From: Deltaproteobacteria bacterium
GTDB taxonomy: Bacteria > Desulfobacterota > Binatia > UBA1149 > SPBQ01
Assembly: GCA_029262375.1 (NCBI GenBank)
Contig: JAJCZM010000050.1
Location: 1-64,000 of the forward strand
Length of the DNA stretch: 64,000 nucleotides
Reading direction: 5' to 3'
Notes under the pieces: generated by a model
Databases searched by the model: none
What the model saw: the letters and a program-made list of their open reading frames with translations, nothing else
Told to the model about the DNA's origin: nothing
Shown here: positions 39,441 to 49,674 of the stretch, one piece after another
Position numbering within the stretch: position 1 is the first letter of the stretch
How the letters are laid out: every line of letters starts with the position of its first letter
Translations under genes and position numbers: made by a program

Positions 39441-40133
39441 ATGCTCGAATCCGTTCTCGGTCCGCTACGGACCGCCACCACCCTCTCTCTGCTCGCTGCC
39501 ACATCGACACTCCCTTGCCTCCTGCTACCGCTGCCGGCCGGCGCAGAGCACATCGCCTACTATGAGTTCGGCGCTGCACACGTAGACCTGTTCGCGCACG
39601 GGCGAGAATTGCTCGCCACCGACGGATCGAGGATCAGGAAGTTCCACCTAGCGAATCGAGAAAAGATCCTATGGACCGGCGTAGCCAACCGGCTCGCCGT
39701 CGCCGTCACCGATGATCGCATCATTGCGATCACGACGGATTGGAAGGAATGGCAGACCGAGGACTTCCGCGTTCATGAATCCGAACCGGTCTCGATCGTC
39801 GCCGGCGAGGACTTCGTGTTGGTCGTCACCGACGAGCGCGTGATCGCAGCCAGTGACCATGCCGGCAGCTTCGCCCAGTCAAAGTTCGGCGCCTACGAAC
39901 GCGTGATCGACACGATCACCGGCGAGCGCGTCGCGCTGGTATTGACGGACCGTAGGACAATCGGGTTTTCCGGGCGTCTCGCCAGTCTCATCGACGAGCG
40001 CGTCGGGGTGCATGAAGACCTGACGAGTGCCCACGCGTCCTACGATTTCGTCACTGTCGCGACGAGCAAGCGACTGCTGGTCTTCGATGCGCCGGGAGGT
40101 CACTGGCAGACCCACCGCCTCGCTCTGCACTAG
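39441..40133 (+). CDS. Secreted protein of unknown function, beta-propeller-like repeats
   Basis: Signal peptide LLAATSTLPCLLLPLPAGAEH; recurring blocks AVAVTDDRIIAITTDW / VLVVTDERVIAASDHA / ALVLTDRRTIGFSGR / TVATSKRLLVFDAPG. Confidence 0.6.
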   Translation: MLESVLGPLRTATTLSLLAATSTLPCLLLPLPAGAEHIAYYEFGAAHVDLFAHGRELLATDGSRIRKFHLANREKILWTGVANRLAVAVTDDRIIAITTDWKEWQTEDFRVHESEPVSIVAGEDFVLVVTDERVIAASDHAGSFAQSKFGAYERVIDTITGERVALVLTDRRTIGFSGRLASLIDERVGVHEDLTSAHASYDFVTVATSKRLLVFDAPGGHWQTHRLALH

Positions 40134-40134
40134 A

Positions 40135-41244
40135 TCAATAGAGCACAACCGATCGAATCGACTCTCCGCGATGCATCAGGTCGAAAGCATCGTTGATGTC
40201 GTCGAGCGGCATCGTGTGTGTGATCAGGTCGTCGATGTTGATCTTGCCGTTCATGTACCAATCGACGATCTTCGGAACGTCGGTGCGACCTCTGGCTCCA
40301 CCGAACGCGGTCCCTTTCCATGTGCGACCGGTCACGAGTTGGAACGGTCGCGTCGAGATCTCTTCGCCTGAACCGGCGACACCTATGATCACACTGACGC
40401 CCCAGCCACGATGGCAGCACTCCAGGGCTTGGCGCATCGTCGCGACGCGGCCGATACACTCAAAGCTATAGTCGGCGCCGCCACCTGTGAGATCGACGAG
40501 ATACGGCACGAGATCGCCCTCGACCTCGGCTGGATTGACGAAGTGGGTCATACCGAACTTCTCAGCGAGAGAACGTTTTCCAGCATTGAGATCCACGCCG
40601 ACGATCTTGTCGGCGCCTGCAATGCGCGCCCCTTGGATGACGTTGAGACCGATCCCACCGAGGCCGAAGACGACGACGTTCGCACCCGGCTCGACTTTCG
40701 CCGTGTTCATGACGGCACCGATACCGGTCGTCACGCCGCAGCCGATGTAACACACCTTATCGAACGGAGCGTCTTCGCGGATCTTCGCCAGAGCAATCTC
40801 CGGCACCACCGAGTACTCAGCGAAAGTCGACGTCCCCATGTAGTGATGGATGGGCTTGCCGTCGAGCGAGAAGCGGCTGGTGCCATCGGGCATCAGTCCG
40901 CGCCCCTGGGTCTCGCGGATCTGGGTGCAGAGATTCGTCTTGCCGCTGAGGCAGGACTTGCAGCCCCGACACTCCGGGATGTAGAGCGGAATTACGTGAT
41001 CGCCCGGGGCCAGGCTCTGCACGCCCGCCCCGACTTCGACGACCACACCGGCACCTTCGTGCCCCATGATGCTCGGAAAGAGCCCCTCGGGATCCTTACC
41101 GGAAAGCGTGTATGCGTCGGTATGACAGATTCCCGTCGCCTTCATCTCGACGAGCACCTCGCCGGCCTTGGGTCCGGCCAGTTCGACGGTCTCGATCGTC
41201 AACGGTTTCGCGGCTTCATGCGCGACGGCTGCTCGTACCTTCAC
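40135..41244 (-). CDS. frmA: S-(hydroxymethyl)glutathione dehydrogenase / class III alcohol dehydrogenase
   Basis: [65 protein letters not shown]. Confidence 0.9.
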   Translation of the reverse strand: MKVRAAVAHEAAKPLTIETVELAGPKAGEVLVEMKATGICHTDAYTLSGKDPEGLFPSIMGHEGAGVVVEVGAGVQSLAPGDHVIPLYIPECRGCKSCLSGKTNLCTQIRETQGRGLMPDGTSRFSLDGKPIHHYMGTSTFAEYSVVPEIALAKIREDAPFDKVCYIGCGVTTGIGAVMNTAKVEPGANVVVFGLGGIGLNVIQGARIAGADKIVGVDLNAGKRSLAEKFGMTHFVNPAEVEGDLVPYLVDLTGGGADYSFECIGRVATMRQALECCHRGWGVSVIIGVAGSGEEISTRPFQLVTGRTWKGTAFGGARGRTDVPKIVDWYMNGKINIDDLITHTMPLDDINDAFDLMHRGESIRSVVLY

Positions 41245-41381
41245 TGAACTCTCCTAGATAGTCAGGCGATGACCGCCAAGACAAGACTGACACTCGCGAA
41301 TACTAAGCAGGGAGCCGATGCCCGGGCAACCTCCGCCGCACCGCGCGCAATTCGTCGCGAGGGCGGCTAAGATAGTTCGCG

Positions 41382-43139
41382 GTGCGCGGCCTCAACGTGC
41401 ACCCCTCACGCATGTCATCCGAACCGGGAGCGCGCCGATCGCGCAGTCTTGGCTGGTCTCGACCCGCCATAACAATTGCCATAGCGGCGGCGGCGCTCGT
41501 GCACGCAGCCGTCTATTTCTTCGTAACGTCCGACGATGCCCTCATCACGTTGCGCTACGCTCAGAACCTCGCGGCCGGTCATGGCGCGGTCTACAATCCG
41601 GGTGGACCTCCGGTTGAGGGATTCAGTAATCCAGCGTTCACCGTCTTCACCGCGCTGCTGATTCGACTGGGACTCGCACCCGTCATTGCCGCGAAGTGCG
41701 TCGGGCTGGTTTCGCTGCTGCTACTTTGCGGTGTCCTCCCCGCGCTGTCGCGCGCGATCGACGGTCGCGGCGCAAGAGTGGCAGGCGCCTACTCGCCGGT
41801 GGCATCGCTGTTTCTGGCATCGTCAACGTACGTCGTGTTTTGGTCGGTTGCCGGCCTCGAGACCGTCTCCCATGCGCTGCTGATCTGCTACGCGGTTCTG
41901 CGAACGATGCGCGACACCGAGCACGAACGTACCGGTCTGGCGCCGCTCGCGTGGCTTGCGGTCGCCGCGAGCCGCCCCGAGGGCGCATTCATCGGCGCGT
42001 TCGCGTTCGCGGCGCAGTGGATCCTGCTCGGCCTCCGACCCCGCGTAGTGGTGCGCTGGACGCTCCTGTTCGGATTTCCCGCACTGGCCCTGCTCGCACT
42101 GCGGTACGCGTACTATGGAGCACTGGTGCCGAATACGTTCGTTGCCAAGGTGAGCTTCGGCGAGAACAGCACGCTCTGGGGCCTGCGACAGCTTGCCGCG
42201 TTCGCGACCGACGGCGGTTATCTGCTGCTCATACCCGCAGCCGCGTTCGTGTTTGCGAGACTCGGTCGCACGGGAGTCTCAGCAACCTGGCTCATCGCCC
42301 TGTCGGTCGTCGCGGCGCAAGCGCTGTTCGTTGTCGTGGTCGGCGGAGACTTCATGCCCGCCTATCGCTTCCTCATACCGGTCTATCCGCTGCTCTGCGT
42401 ATTCGCGGCCGCCGGCTACGCCCGGCTGGCTAGCCTACACGAGGCCCACGGTGCTCATCGTACGAACCGGCAAAGCACAATCCGATCGTTCGGCCGGCCC
42501 ATCGCGTGGATCGCGATCGCCGCAAGCTGCGTCGCGCTGCCCTACGTGCAGCGCAGCGCACTACAGCAGCATCCCCTACGCTTCTGGCTCCAGCATGATC
42601 GGCCGTGGCACGAATACATCGGAAGCGACTCGTTCGACGGCACGTGGCTCGAGGCCCACGAAAGAGCGGGTGCATACATTCGTGAGCGCTCTCGACCGGG
42701 CGACCGGCTGGCAGTGACCGAAGCCGGCACGATCCCGTTCGTTGCGGGTCTAGACACGATCGACATGCTCGGTCTGAACCATCGAAAGATCGCGCTGCTG
42801 TGGCAGCGTGCCGGACGCCAAAGAGACGAGACTCGCCGCTACGCCGCGCGCGGCCGTTCGCGCGGCGAGCCGGGTAGCGGCGCCGTTCATGCCTACGACG
42901 TCCCCATCTACGTACTCGGGCAGCGTCCGCGATGGATCGTGATAGACGGAAGTTACCACACCGATCGCGACGAATTTGCGCCGAGGCTGTCGGTGGCGAG
43001 CACGCTCGTCCAAACGCTTCAGTTCGCGGCGTATCGCAAGGTCTTCGAAGCCAAGGTCTACGATGGGCAGGAACTGGGATTGGGCGCCGACCGAATCGAC
43101 GTCGTCTTCGAGCTGCGCGGTAGTCGGCGCGCGCGCTGA
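41382..43139 (+). CDS. Polytopic membrane glycosyltransferase-like protein (GT39/GT-C type)
   Basis: SDDALITLRYAQNLAAGHGAVYNPGGPPVEGFSNPAFTVFTALLIRLG; about 10 TM. Confidence 0.75.
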   Translation: MRGLNVHPSRMSSEPGARRSRSLGWSRPAITIAIAAAALVHAAVYFFVTSDDALITLRYAQNLAAGHGAVYNPGGPPVEGFSNPAFTVFTALLIRLGLAPVIAAKCVGLVSLLLLCGVLPALSRAIDGRGARVAGAYSPVASLFLASSTYVVFWSVAGLETVSHALLICYAVLRTMRDTEHERTGLAPLAWLAVAASRPEGAFIGAFAFAAQWILLGLRPRVVVRWTLLFGFPALALLALRYAYYGALVPNTFVAKVSFGENSTLWGLRQLAAFATDGGYLLLIPAAAFVFARLGRTGVSATWLIALSVVAAQALFVVVVGGDFMPAYRFLIPVYPLLCVFAAAGYARLASLHEAHGAHRTNRQSTIRSFGRPIAWIAIAASCVALPYVQRSALQQHPLRFWLQHDRPWHEYIGSDSFDGTWLEAHERAGAYIRERSRPGDRLAVTEAGTIPFVAGLDTIDMLGLNHRKIALLWQRAGRQRDETRRYAARGRSRGEPGSGAVHAYDVPIYVLGQRPRWIVIDGSYHTDRDEFAPRLSVASTLVQTLQFAAYRKVFEAKVYDGQELGLGADRIDVVFELRGSRRAR

Positions 43140-43140
43140 G

Positions 43141-43209
43141 CCTCCTGAACCCTCTGAACCCTCTCCCCCCCCCCTGAACCTCCTGAACCTCCCGAACCTC
43201 GGCGAACCT
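43141..43209. repeat. Degenerate 9-nt tandem repeat (CTGAACCTC) with C10 tract
   Basis: cctcctgaaccctctgaaccctctccccccccccctgaacctcctgaacctcccgaacctcggcgaacct-type array between convergent genes. Confidence 0.85.
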
Positions 43210-43750
43210 ACACGACGTCGCTGGACTTGCGCGCCATCCGTAGGATCGAGCGATCGACAGATCTCTCGGGCAAGCGGTCGATAGCAACCCAAGCCAGGTC
43301 GAGCGATTCCTCGCTGACGACGAACTCTTCGCTTTCGTCGGCCTCGAACAGATACCGCACGTCGTAGTGGAAGTGCTCCGGCTCACCCGGCCGAGCCGGG
43401 ATCGAATGCACATCAACATCGAAGATGGCCCGCGACACGGGTCGGAGCGACGAAAGCCCAGACTCCTCTTGCGCCTCTCTCGTCGCCACCGCGTAAACAT
43501 TGCTCTCGCCGTCACAGTGCCCGCCGAGCTGTAGCCACAGCCCCAGCTTGCGGTGATGTGTGAGTAGCGCCGCGGTGCGCGACCGATTCACGATCCACGC
43601 GGCACCCGTCATGTGGCCGATCGCGAGCTCCCGCTGGAAACACGCGGCATTGCCCACGACGAAATTGCGAATTCTCTCGACCATCGCGACTTCGTCCGGG
43701 TCAGCTCCACGGTACTCGGCAAGCTCTTCGAGCAACGCATGTCTATGCAT
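43208..43750 (-). CDS. NUDIX hydrolase
   Basis: LGGHCDGESNVYAVATREAQEESGLSSL (Nudix box GX5EX7REUXEEXGU variant). Confidence 0.9.
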   Translation of the reverse strand: MHRHALLEELAEYRGADPDEVAMVERIRNFVVGNAACFQRELAIGHMTGAAWIVNRSRTAALLTHHRKLGLWLQLGGHCDGESNVYAVATREAQEESGLSSLRPVSRAIFDVDVHSIPARPGEPEHFHYDVRYLFEADESEEFVVSEESLDLAWVAIDRLPERSVDRSILRMARKSSDVV

Positions 43751-44212
43751 GTAGCCGATCGTAGCCGGTTCTGCCGGCGCGTTTGAGCGTCATCGAGATG
43801 GGACGCACAGCGGTTCAGGGACTTAGGGCGCGCAGTGCCCGAGGGAGGTGCAGCGCACAGCGAACCGCATACGGCGGGCGAGCGGCAATTTTGCGACTGC
43901 CCGCGCATTTTTGCCCGAGCGATCCGATCGCTGCTGCGAGCGAAAGGTCCCGGCCTAGCCGGCGGCGTTGTCTCCGACGCATAGCGCCAACCGGCGCAGC
44001 CTAACGAAAGCACAGCGAGAAAACCTCGATCGCACCTGCACGCGCATAGGTCGATGGGGACCAACACGCGGCGGCACGGCACGCCCCCACACGCCGCGTC
44101 ACGAACCGGCACGCATTTCGCTACAGAGGAACGAGAGATTGGCGGAGGTGGGCATCCGCGACTGTGAACTACGCAAACCGCATATGCCCCGCCTAACTGT
44201 TTATCCACAGAC

Positions 44213-46021
44213 ATGAACTCGAACGAGCCACCCTCTTCCAAGCTCTTTGCCGCGATCCTGAGTGGTTACGCCAGCCCGCCGGCCATCATGGTACTCGCCG
44301 CGTGGTTCACGCTCCTGTCGGGCGCCGACTATCGCACCGGAGGCAATTGGGCCGCGTCGAACATCCCCGCCCTCGTGGCGATGCATGAGTTCGTACACAA
44401 TGAGGCTCGCGCCGGTATTGGCTTCCGTGGCACTTGTGACACGATCCCACAGTCCGCCGGGAGTACGTCCGACACCGCGTCCGACTCCATGTCCGAGATC
44501 CGGCTCGCCTCGAAAAGTGAATGCGAGATGCCCAGCGAGCTCGATATGTCGCATTTCCTCGTCGCTGCAGCGCCCATGACGTACGACTTCAGTGCGATGG
44601 GGAGAGCCGCTGCCGGATGGCAGCTCGAGGACGCCGCCGTCGCGAACGCCCCTCTCCCATTCGACCCGCTCGAAGAGCTGCGTGCGGCAGAGGCCGCCGA
44701 GTTCGCACAGTCTCACGTCGGGTTGCTTCCGATGGAGCCGATCGAGGCAGCGCAGACCGAAGCGGCGGAGACCGCGGTCGAGATGACACTCGACCTTCAG
44801 GCCGTAGCGAATGCCGAGCAAGCTTCTCTAGGCGAATCGTTCCACCATTTTCTCGACCACGATACCGACGCCAATAACGAGATCCGCCAGATCACGCATC
44901 ATATAAAGTCGGGCGAAACCATATCGCACGTGCTCGGCAAGGCCGGACTCGACCGTGACGCGATCCGTGAGTGGGTGCAGGCCGCGCACAAGCTCTACAA
45001 TCTCAACCGCGTCTACGTCGGGCAGGAAATCTCGCTGCGCATCAACGGCAGCGACAATTCACTCGTCCGGCTCTCTTTCGAAACCGGCCGTACAAGCGTC
45101 CTCATCGCCGAGCGGGATCAGTCGGGCATTCATGCCGAGCTTCGTGAGATTCCGCACTATCGTCGACTTCGCGTCGCCGGCGGCGAGATTCGCAGTAGCC
45201 TCTATATGGCTGCCATTGAGCGCGGGATCCCCGATCCGATCGTCAGCGACATCGCCGAGATCCTCGGTTGGGAAATCAACTTCGCAAAGGACCTTCAGCC
45301 CGGCGCAACGTTCCGAGTCGTATTCGAAGAACTGGTCCGCACCGACACAGACGCGGCCATGCCCGGACGGATTCTCGCAGTCGACGTCACAAACCGCGGC
45401 CAGTCGCACGAGGGCTTCTATTTCATTACGCCCGACGGCGGACGCGGCGGCTACTACAACCGCAACGGCGACGCACTAGGTCGCGCGTTCCTACGCTACC
45501 CCGTCGAATACTCACGAATCTCCTCGCACTTCTCCGACGCGCGCTATCACCCGATCTTGAAACGGAGCGTCCCACACTACGGTGTGGACTTCGCCGCTCC
45601 CACGGGAACTCCCGTCCACGCCGTCGCCGACGGCACCGTCGTGATGGCTCGCTGGCACCGCGGCAACGGGCGTTTCGTGAAGCTACGTCACGACACTGTC
45701 TACGAGTCCGGCTACGCCCACCTATCGCGAATCGCCACGGGACTGACTCCAGACATGCGCGTGCGCAAAGGTGAGGTCATCGGCTACGTGGGCATGACGG
45801 GCCTGGCGACCGGCCCACACCTGCACTTCGCAATGTACCGCAGCGGGAAATACATCGACCCACTGACCTCGTCGCTACCGCGAGCGAACTCGTTGGCGGG
45901 CAGCACGCTCGCGGCCTACGAAATGTCGCTTGGCATGATCGATCACGCCTACATGCAGGCCGGTTTCAGCACCGACGTTCTCGCTCAGGCCGCCAGGAAC
46001 GAAGCAACAACTTCGCCCTAA
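44213..46021 (+). CDS. M23 family peptidase (MepM-like) with LysM/OapA-like region
   Basis: HHIKSGETISHVLGKAGLDRDAI; HYGVDFAAPTGTPVHAVADGTVVMARWHRGNGRFVKLRHD; VGMTGLATGPHLHFAMYRSGKYIDPL. Confidence 0.93.
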   Translation: MNSNEPPSSKLFAAILSGYASPPAIMVLAAWFTLLSGADYRTGGNWAASNIPALVAMHEFVHNEARAGIGFRGTCDTIPQSAGSTSDTASDSMSEIRLASKSECEMPSELDMSHFLVAAAPMTYDFSAMGRAAAGWQLEDAAVANAPLPFDPLEELRAAEAAEFAQSHVGLLPMEPIEAAQTEAAETAVEMTLDLQAVANAEQASLGESFHHFLDHDTDANNEIRQITHHIKSGETISHVLGKAGLDRDAIREWVQAAHKLYNLNRVYVGQEISLRINGSDNSLVRLSFETGRTSVLIAERDQSGIHAELREIPHYRRLRVAGGEIRSSLYMAAIERGIPDPIVSDIAEILGWEINFAKDLQPGATFRVVFEELVRTDTDAAMPGRILAVDVTNRGQSHEGFYFITPDGGRGGYYNRNGDALGRAFLRYPVEYSRISSHFSDARYHPILKRSVPHYGVDFAAPTGTPVHAVADGTVVMARWHRGNGRFVKLRHDTVYESGYAHLSRIATGLTPDMRVRKGEVIGYVGMTGLATGPHLHFAMYRSGKYIDPLTSSLPRANSLAGSTLAAYEMSLGMIDHAYMQAGFSTDVLAQAARNEATTSP

Positions 46022-47157
46022 CCCGTCGCGACACCGGCCGCTTCGGCCTCATCAATCCCGGATTCCCCGGCATGCACATCTACCGGCAGGTAGTAGAGCG
46101 CCGGATCAAGCCCCAGCAAGCGATACATGCGAGCCCATTGGTTCGCATCCGCGACGGCGATAGCCAGGTCCATGATCTCGAGATCGCTCATGCTTTCGGC
46201 ACGCAGCGCGTTGACCATGTCAGCCGTCGTGCGCTGGGCATAGCGGGTTCCTACGAACACGAAGGCATCTACGGGATTACTCGGACGGGGATGGAAGCCG
46301 AACGCGTCGTCAGGCGCTGTCGGCAGCGCCGCCTCAACGCCTGCATGCACACGCGCTAACAGCTGCGCCGACAACCCGGAGCGCACCTGCCGCTCCTCCA
46401 ACGCGTGGCGTAGGACCTCCAAGCCTTGAGGCCGACGCGCAAACACGTCGAGGGTCGCGCGATCGGCACGGCAATCGGCGGCATCGAGGAGCGTATCGAC
46501 GTCGCCGCGGACCGTATCGTAGGAACTATCGAAGCGCCGGTTTGCCAGGTCCATGCTGCCGAAAAGCCGCGCCGCCACGCGCACGAACAGACGCCGAACG
46601 AACTCGACTCGCCGCAAGCCGGCCGGGAGGCCTTCGGACGGCACCTCGAGAAGATCCGCTATCCGATTGATGAAGTGAAACGCACCCAGAACGAGTACGT
46701 AATCCGTCGCCGCCTCGCCCTTGAGCGCGCGCAGCGGCTCGACATCCGACGGCGTGAGCCGTGCGGGTGCTTCGGTTGCAAGGCGCGTCAATTCGACGAT
46801 TGCGTGCTCGAACGGCGTCGGCTGCGCAGCGCGACCTTCCAATAGCTCGACGACACGACTTGCTTGTCCTCCTGCAGCCTGCAGGAATGCCTCATGGCCG
46901 TCCATTCAATAGTGGCAATCGTTGTGCCGCGACACCATCGCAGCCACCATCTCTCGATGGTCTCGCGGTTCATCACCACACCACATGACCAGCTCCCAAC
47001 TGCGAATCATGCGCCGCATGGACGCGGCTCGGAGGCTGAACATTTGAACGATCTTGGCGACCTGCGGTGCACCGCCGGATACTTCGCCCATGTAGCGATA
47101 GACGTCGGCAACCTCTCCGGAGGCGTGACTCGGTGAAACGATCTCGATGAAAGGCAT
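46018..47157 (-). CDS. Predicted selenoprotein: AhpD-like/carboxymuconolactone decarboxylase-fold protein with CxxU motif, 379 aa, Sec84 encoded by TGA 46906-46908
   Basis: Two ORFs of the track (47157..46906 and 46905..46018) abut in one frame across a single TGA. Joined reading: ...REMVAAMVSRHNDCHY-U-MDGHEAFLQAAGGQASRVVELL..., placing TGA at the second Cys of the AhpD CxxCxxxH motif; hairpin downstream (46869-46887). Confidence 0.82.
46869..46887 (-). promoter_or_regulatory. Candidate bacterial SECIS (bSECIS) hairpin
   Basis: RNA sense: UGA-(19 nt)-UCCUGCA-GGC-UGCAGGA; 7 bp perfect stem plus one U.G, apical loop starting with G, about 26 nt from UGA to loop. Confidence 0.7.
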
Positions 47158-47337
47158 ACGTACAACTCCTCTGCGCGCACGTGGCGGCGTCGAGGTCCTG
47201 GCGTCCCTCTACATTCCTAGCCGACTTCCAAGCATCAGCGAAGCCCGACGCCTTCGATACGGGCCAGGCGCGCCGGAAACCCTCCCGACCGAGTCGCTGC
47301 CATCAGCGTTGCCGGTAACGACCGATCGAGTGAACGC

Positions 47338-49674
47338 GTGACGCCCGCACTACCCGAACTGGCGCTGTTGACCGCGTGCATTCTCGGCGCGACCGCGCTG
47401 GTGGCCGCGCTCCCCACGCTTCCCGCCCGTGGGCGGTTCGTCATACCCGTTGCGGTGGGACTCTCGTTGCTGATTGTCGCGCCAACGCTATACGACTTCG
47501 ACAATGCCCAATGGCAGATCGAACTCGATCCGTCGGAAGAACCGATGTTGCCCTCCAACGCCCCTGCATTGGCCGCGTACCAGAGCGCGATTGCGAACTT
47601 CGGAAACGACGATCTCTTCATCGTCACGATGCACTGCGACGACGTTTTCACATCGCCCAATCTTCATGCGCTAAGAGATATCGGCGACCGGATCCGTCGC
47701 ATCGACGGAGTGCGTTCCATAGAGAGCATAGTCGAAACGACGGTTCCTAAGTTCGATACGGCGCGTGATCTTTTCTCGATCGCCCGATTCATTGACGAGA
47801 TTCCTGACGAAAAAAACGCCCTCTCAGCACTCCGCGCCGACTCACTCTCGCACCCGCTCTTCCCTCTCTCATTGATCGGCAGCGGCGGCGAGGCAGCCGC
47901 GATCAACGTCGCGCTGCGCAACATGACCGACGGAGAATTCGTACGCGCACGTATCAACGAACGTATAGAGGAAATCCTGATCGACTACCGCACCCCCACG
48001 CGTCGCTTCTATGTAACCGGACGACAACACATCAAGGCCGAGGCCTATCACATCATGATGCGCGACCTGTTGACGCTCATCCCCCTCGCCTTGCTCGTCG
48101 GTGCACTGGTAGGTTGGATCGCCAGCGGCCATCCGCTCACCGGCACATTGGCGGTGGCGGCAAGCGCCGTCGCGACCGCCTGGGTATTCGCGTGCATCGC
48201 TGCGACCTCAGGCACGCTCAACATCATCACGCTCGTGCTCGGCCCCATGCTGCTCTGCGTGGGCAGCGTCTACGGCGTCCACGTCATCGCGCGTTTTTCA
48301 CACGAAGCGACTGCGTACGAGTCGATCCGCGTCTGTATCGAGCGCGTACGCGCGCCGGTGCTGTTGGCCGGCACGACCACTGTGGCGGGTTTTGCCGCGC
48401 TAGCGACATCGACGACTCCCGCCATCCGCGAACTCGCCGCTCTTGCTTGCGTAGGCATCGCAGTCGTCACGCTACTGTCACTCTCGGTCATCCCTGCGAT
48501 GCTGTCGTTCGGACTCATCGCTGCCGATGCGGGCGGGCGCAGCGGTGTACCGGCCGTTATCGATCGCGCTCTCGCAGCGTGCCGACGCGTGGCAGTCGAG
48601 CACGCCGGCGCCACTGTAGCGGTATGGGCCCTGCTGGCGGCCGCCGCCGTCGCCGCACTGCCCCTCATCGAAATAGACACCGATTACCTCGGTTTCTTCG
48701 ACGCACGGGATCGCATTCGAACCGACTTCACCGCTATCGGGGACGTGCTGGTCGGGCCGGTCCCGGTGTATGTGACAGTAACGGGGTCAACACCGGGCGC
48801 ATTCCGGGAGCCCGAGAACCTGCGTGCGCTAGAGCAGCTGCAGCGGCGTATCGAGGAACTGCCCGCAGTTGCCGCCGCCATGTCGGCGGTGGATCTGCTC
48901 TCGCAGGCCAATCGCGCGCTCGAGTACGACGCCCCCGCGGCCGCGCGGATTCCCGATACGAAGGGCGCCGTGTCCGACCTGTATCTGCTGATACCGAAGA
49001 CCCGAATGAGGCCGTTCGCGAACGCCAACCAGAGTAGCGCCAACATCGTAGTACGCGTCGGCGATAGCGGATCCGCCGCCATGCGAGCGCTCGAACACTC
49101 CCTGCATCGAACGATCGCGGAGACACGACTTCCTGCGTCTCTCACTGCGGCCGTCACGGGGAGCGCGATACTACTGAGCCACAACGCAGATACGATCGCG
49201 ACGAACCAGCTCACCGCCGTCGCGGCCGCCACGCTGACGATCTTCGTGCTCGTCTCCATCGCGATGAGATCGGTCAAGCTAGGTGCACTGGCGATAGTTC
49301 CGAACGTAGTGCCGGTGCTCGTGTTCTACGGCTTGCTGGGATGCGGTGCGGGAACGCTATCGCTGCCAACGAGCCTGCTTGGATGCATCGCGCTCGGGAT
49401 CGCGGTGGACGACACGGCGCACTTTCTCGTCGACTACCACCGCTACCGTCGCAGCGGGGAAGATCCCCAGTCGGCCGCACACCGCTGCATCGAAACACTC
49501 GGGCGCCCGATCGTCGTCACATCGCTTATGCTTTCGACGGGGTTCTTAGTGCTCGGCCTGTCGGGCTTCGCAACGCTGCGCGAATTGGGAACGCTGGGCG
49601 CCGTCACGATGTTCCTGTGCCTGTGTGCCGACCTGACGCTGTTACCGGCTCTACTGGTGCGAACGCGGGCCTAA
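47338..49674 (+). CDS. RND/MMPL superfamily exporter
   Basis: 778 aa, two TM-loop halves; GPMLLCVGSVYGVHVIARFSHEA; GCIALGIAVDDTAHFLVDYHRYRRSGE. Confidence 0.9.
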   Translation: MTPALPELALLTACILGATALVAALPTLPARGRFVIPVAVGLSLLIVAPTLYDFDNAQWQIELDPSEEPMLPSNAPALAAYQSAIANFGNDDLFIVTMHCDDVFTSPNLHALRDIGDRIRRIDGVRSIESIVETTVPKFDTARDLFSIARFIDEIPDEKNALSALRADSLSHPLFPLSLIGSGGEAAAINVALRNMTDGEFVRARINERIEEILIDYRTPTRRFYVTGRQHIKAEAYHIMMRDLLTLIPLALLVGALVGWIASGHPLTGTLAVAASAVATAWVFACIAATSGTLNIITLVLGPMLLCVGSVYGVHVIARFSHEATAYESIRVCIERVRAPVLLAGTTTVAGFAALATSTTPAIRELAALACVGIAVVTLLSLSVIPAMLSFGLIAADAGGRSGVPAVIDRALAACRRVAVEHAGATVAVWALLAAAAVAALPLIEIDTDYLGFFDARDRIRTDFTAIGDVLVGPVPVYVTVTGSTPGAFREPENLRALEQLQRRIEELPAVAAAMSAVDLLSQANRALEYDAPAAARIPDTKGAVSDLYLLIPKTRMRPFANANQSSANIVVRVGDSGSAAMRALEHSLHRTIAETRLPASLTAAVTGSAILLSHNADTIATNQLTAVAAATLTIFVLVSIAMRSVKLGALAIVPNVVPVLVFYGLLGCGAGTLSLPTSLLGCIALGIAVDDTAHFLVDYHRYRRSGEDPQSAAHRCIETLGRPIVVTSLMLSTGFLVLGLSGFATLRELGTLGAVTMFLCLCADLTLLPALLVRTRA

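Noticed and set aside
42430-43515. 361-aa minus-strand ORF overlapping the glycosyltransferase and NUDIX genes
   Set aside because: Arg/Ser/Pro-rich shadow ORF spanning two better supported genes and the low-complexity repeat.
46018-46905. Treating 46018-46905 and 46906-47157 as two independent genes
   Set aside because: They are exactly contiguous in frame, the break is a single TGA at the active-site position, and each half lacks required parts of the fold; a Sec-containing single gene explains the data better.
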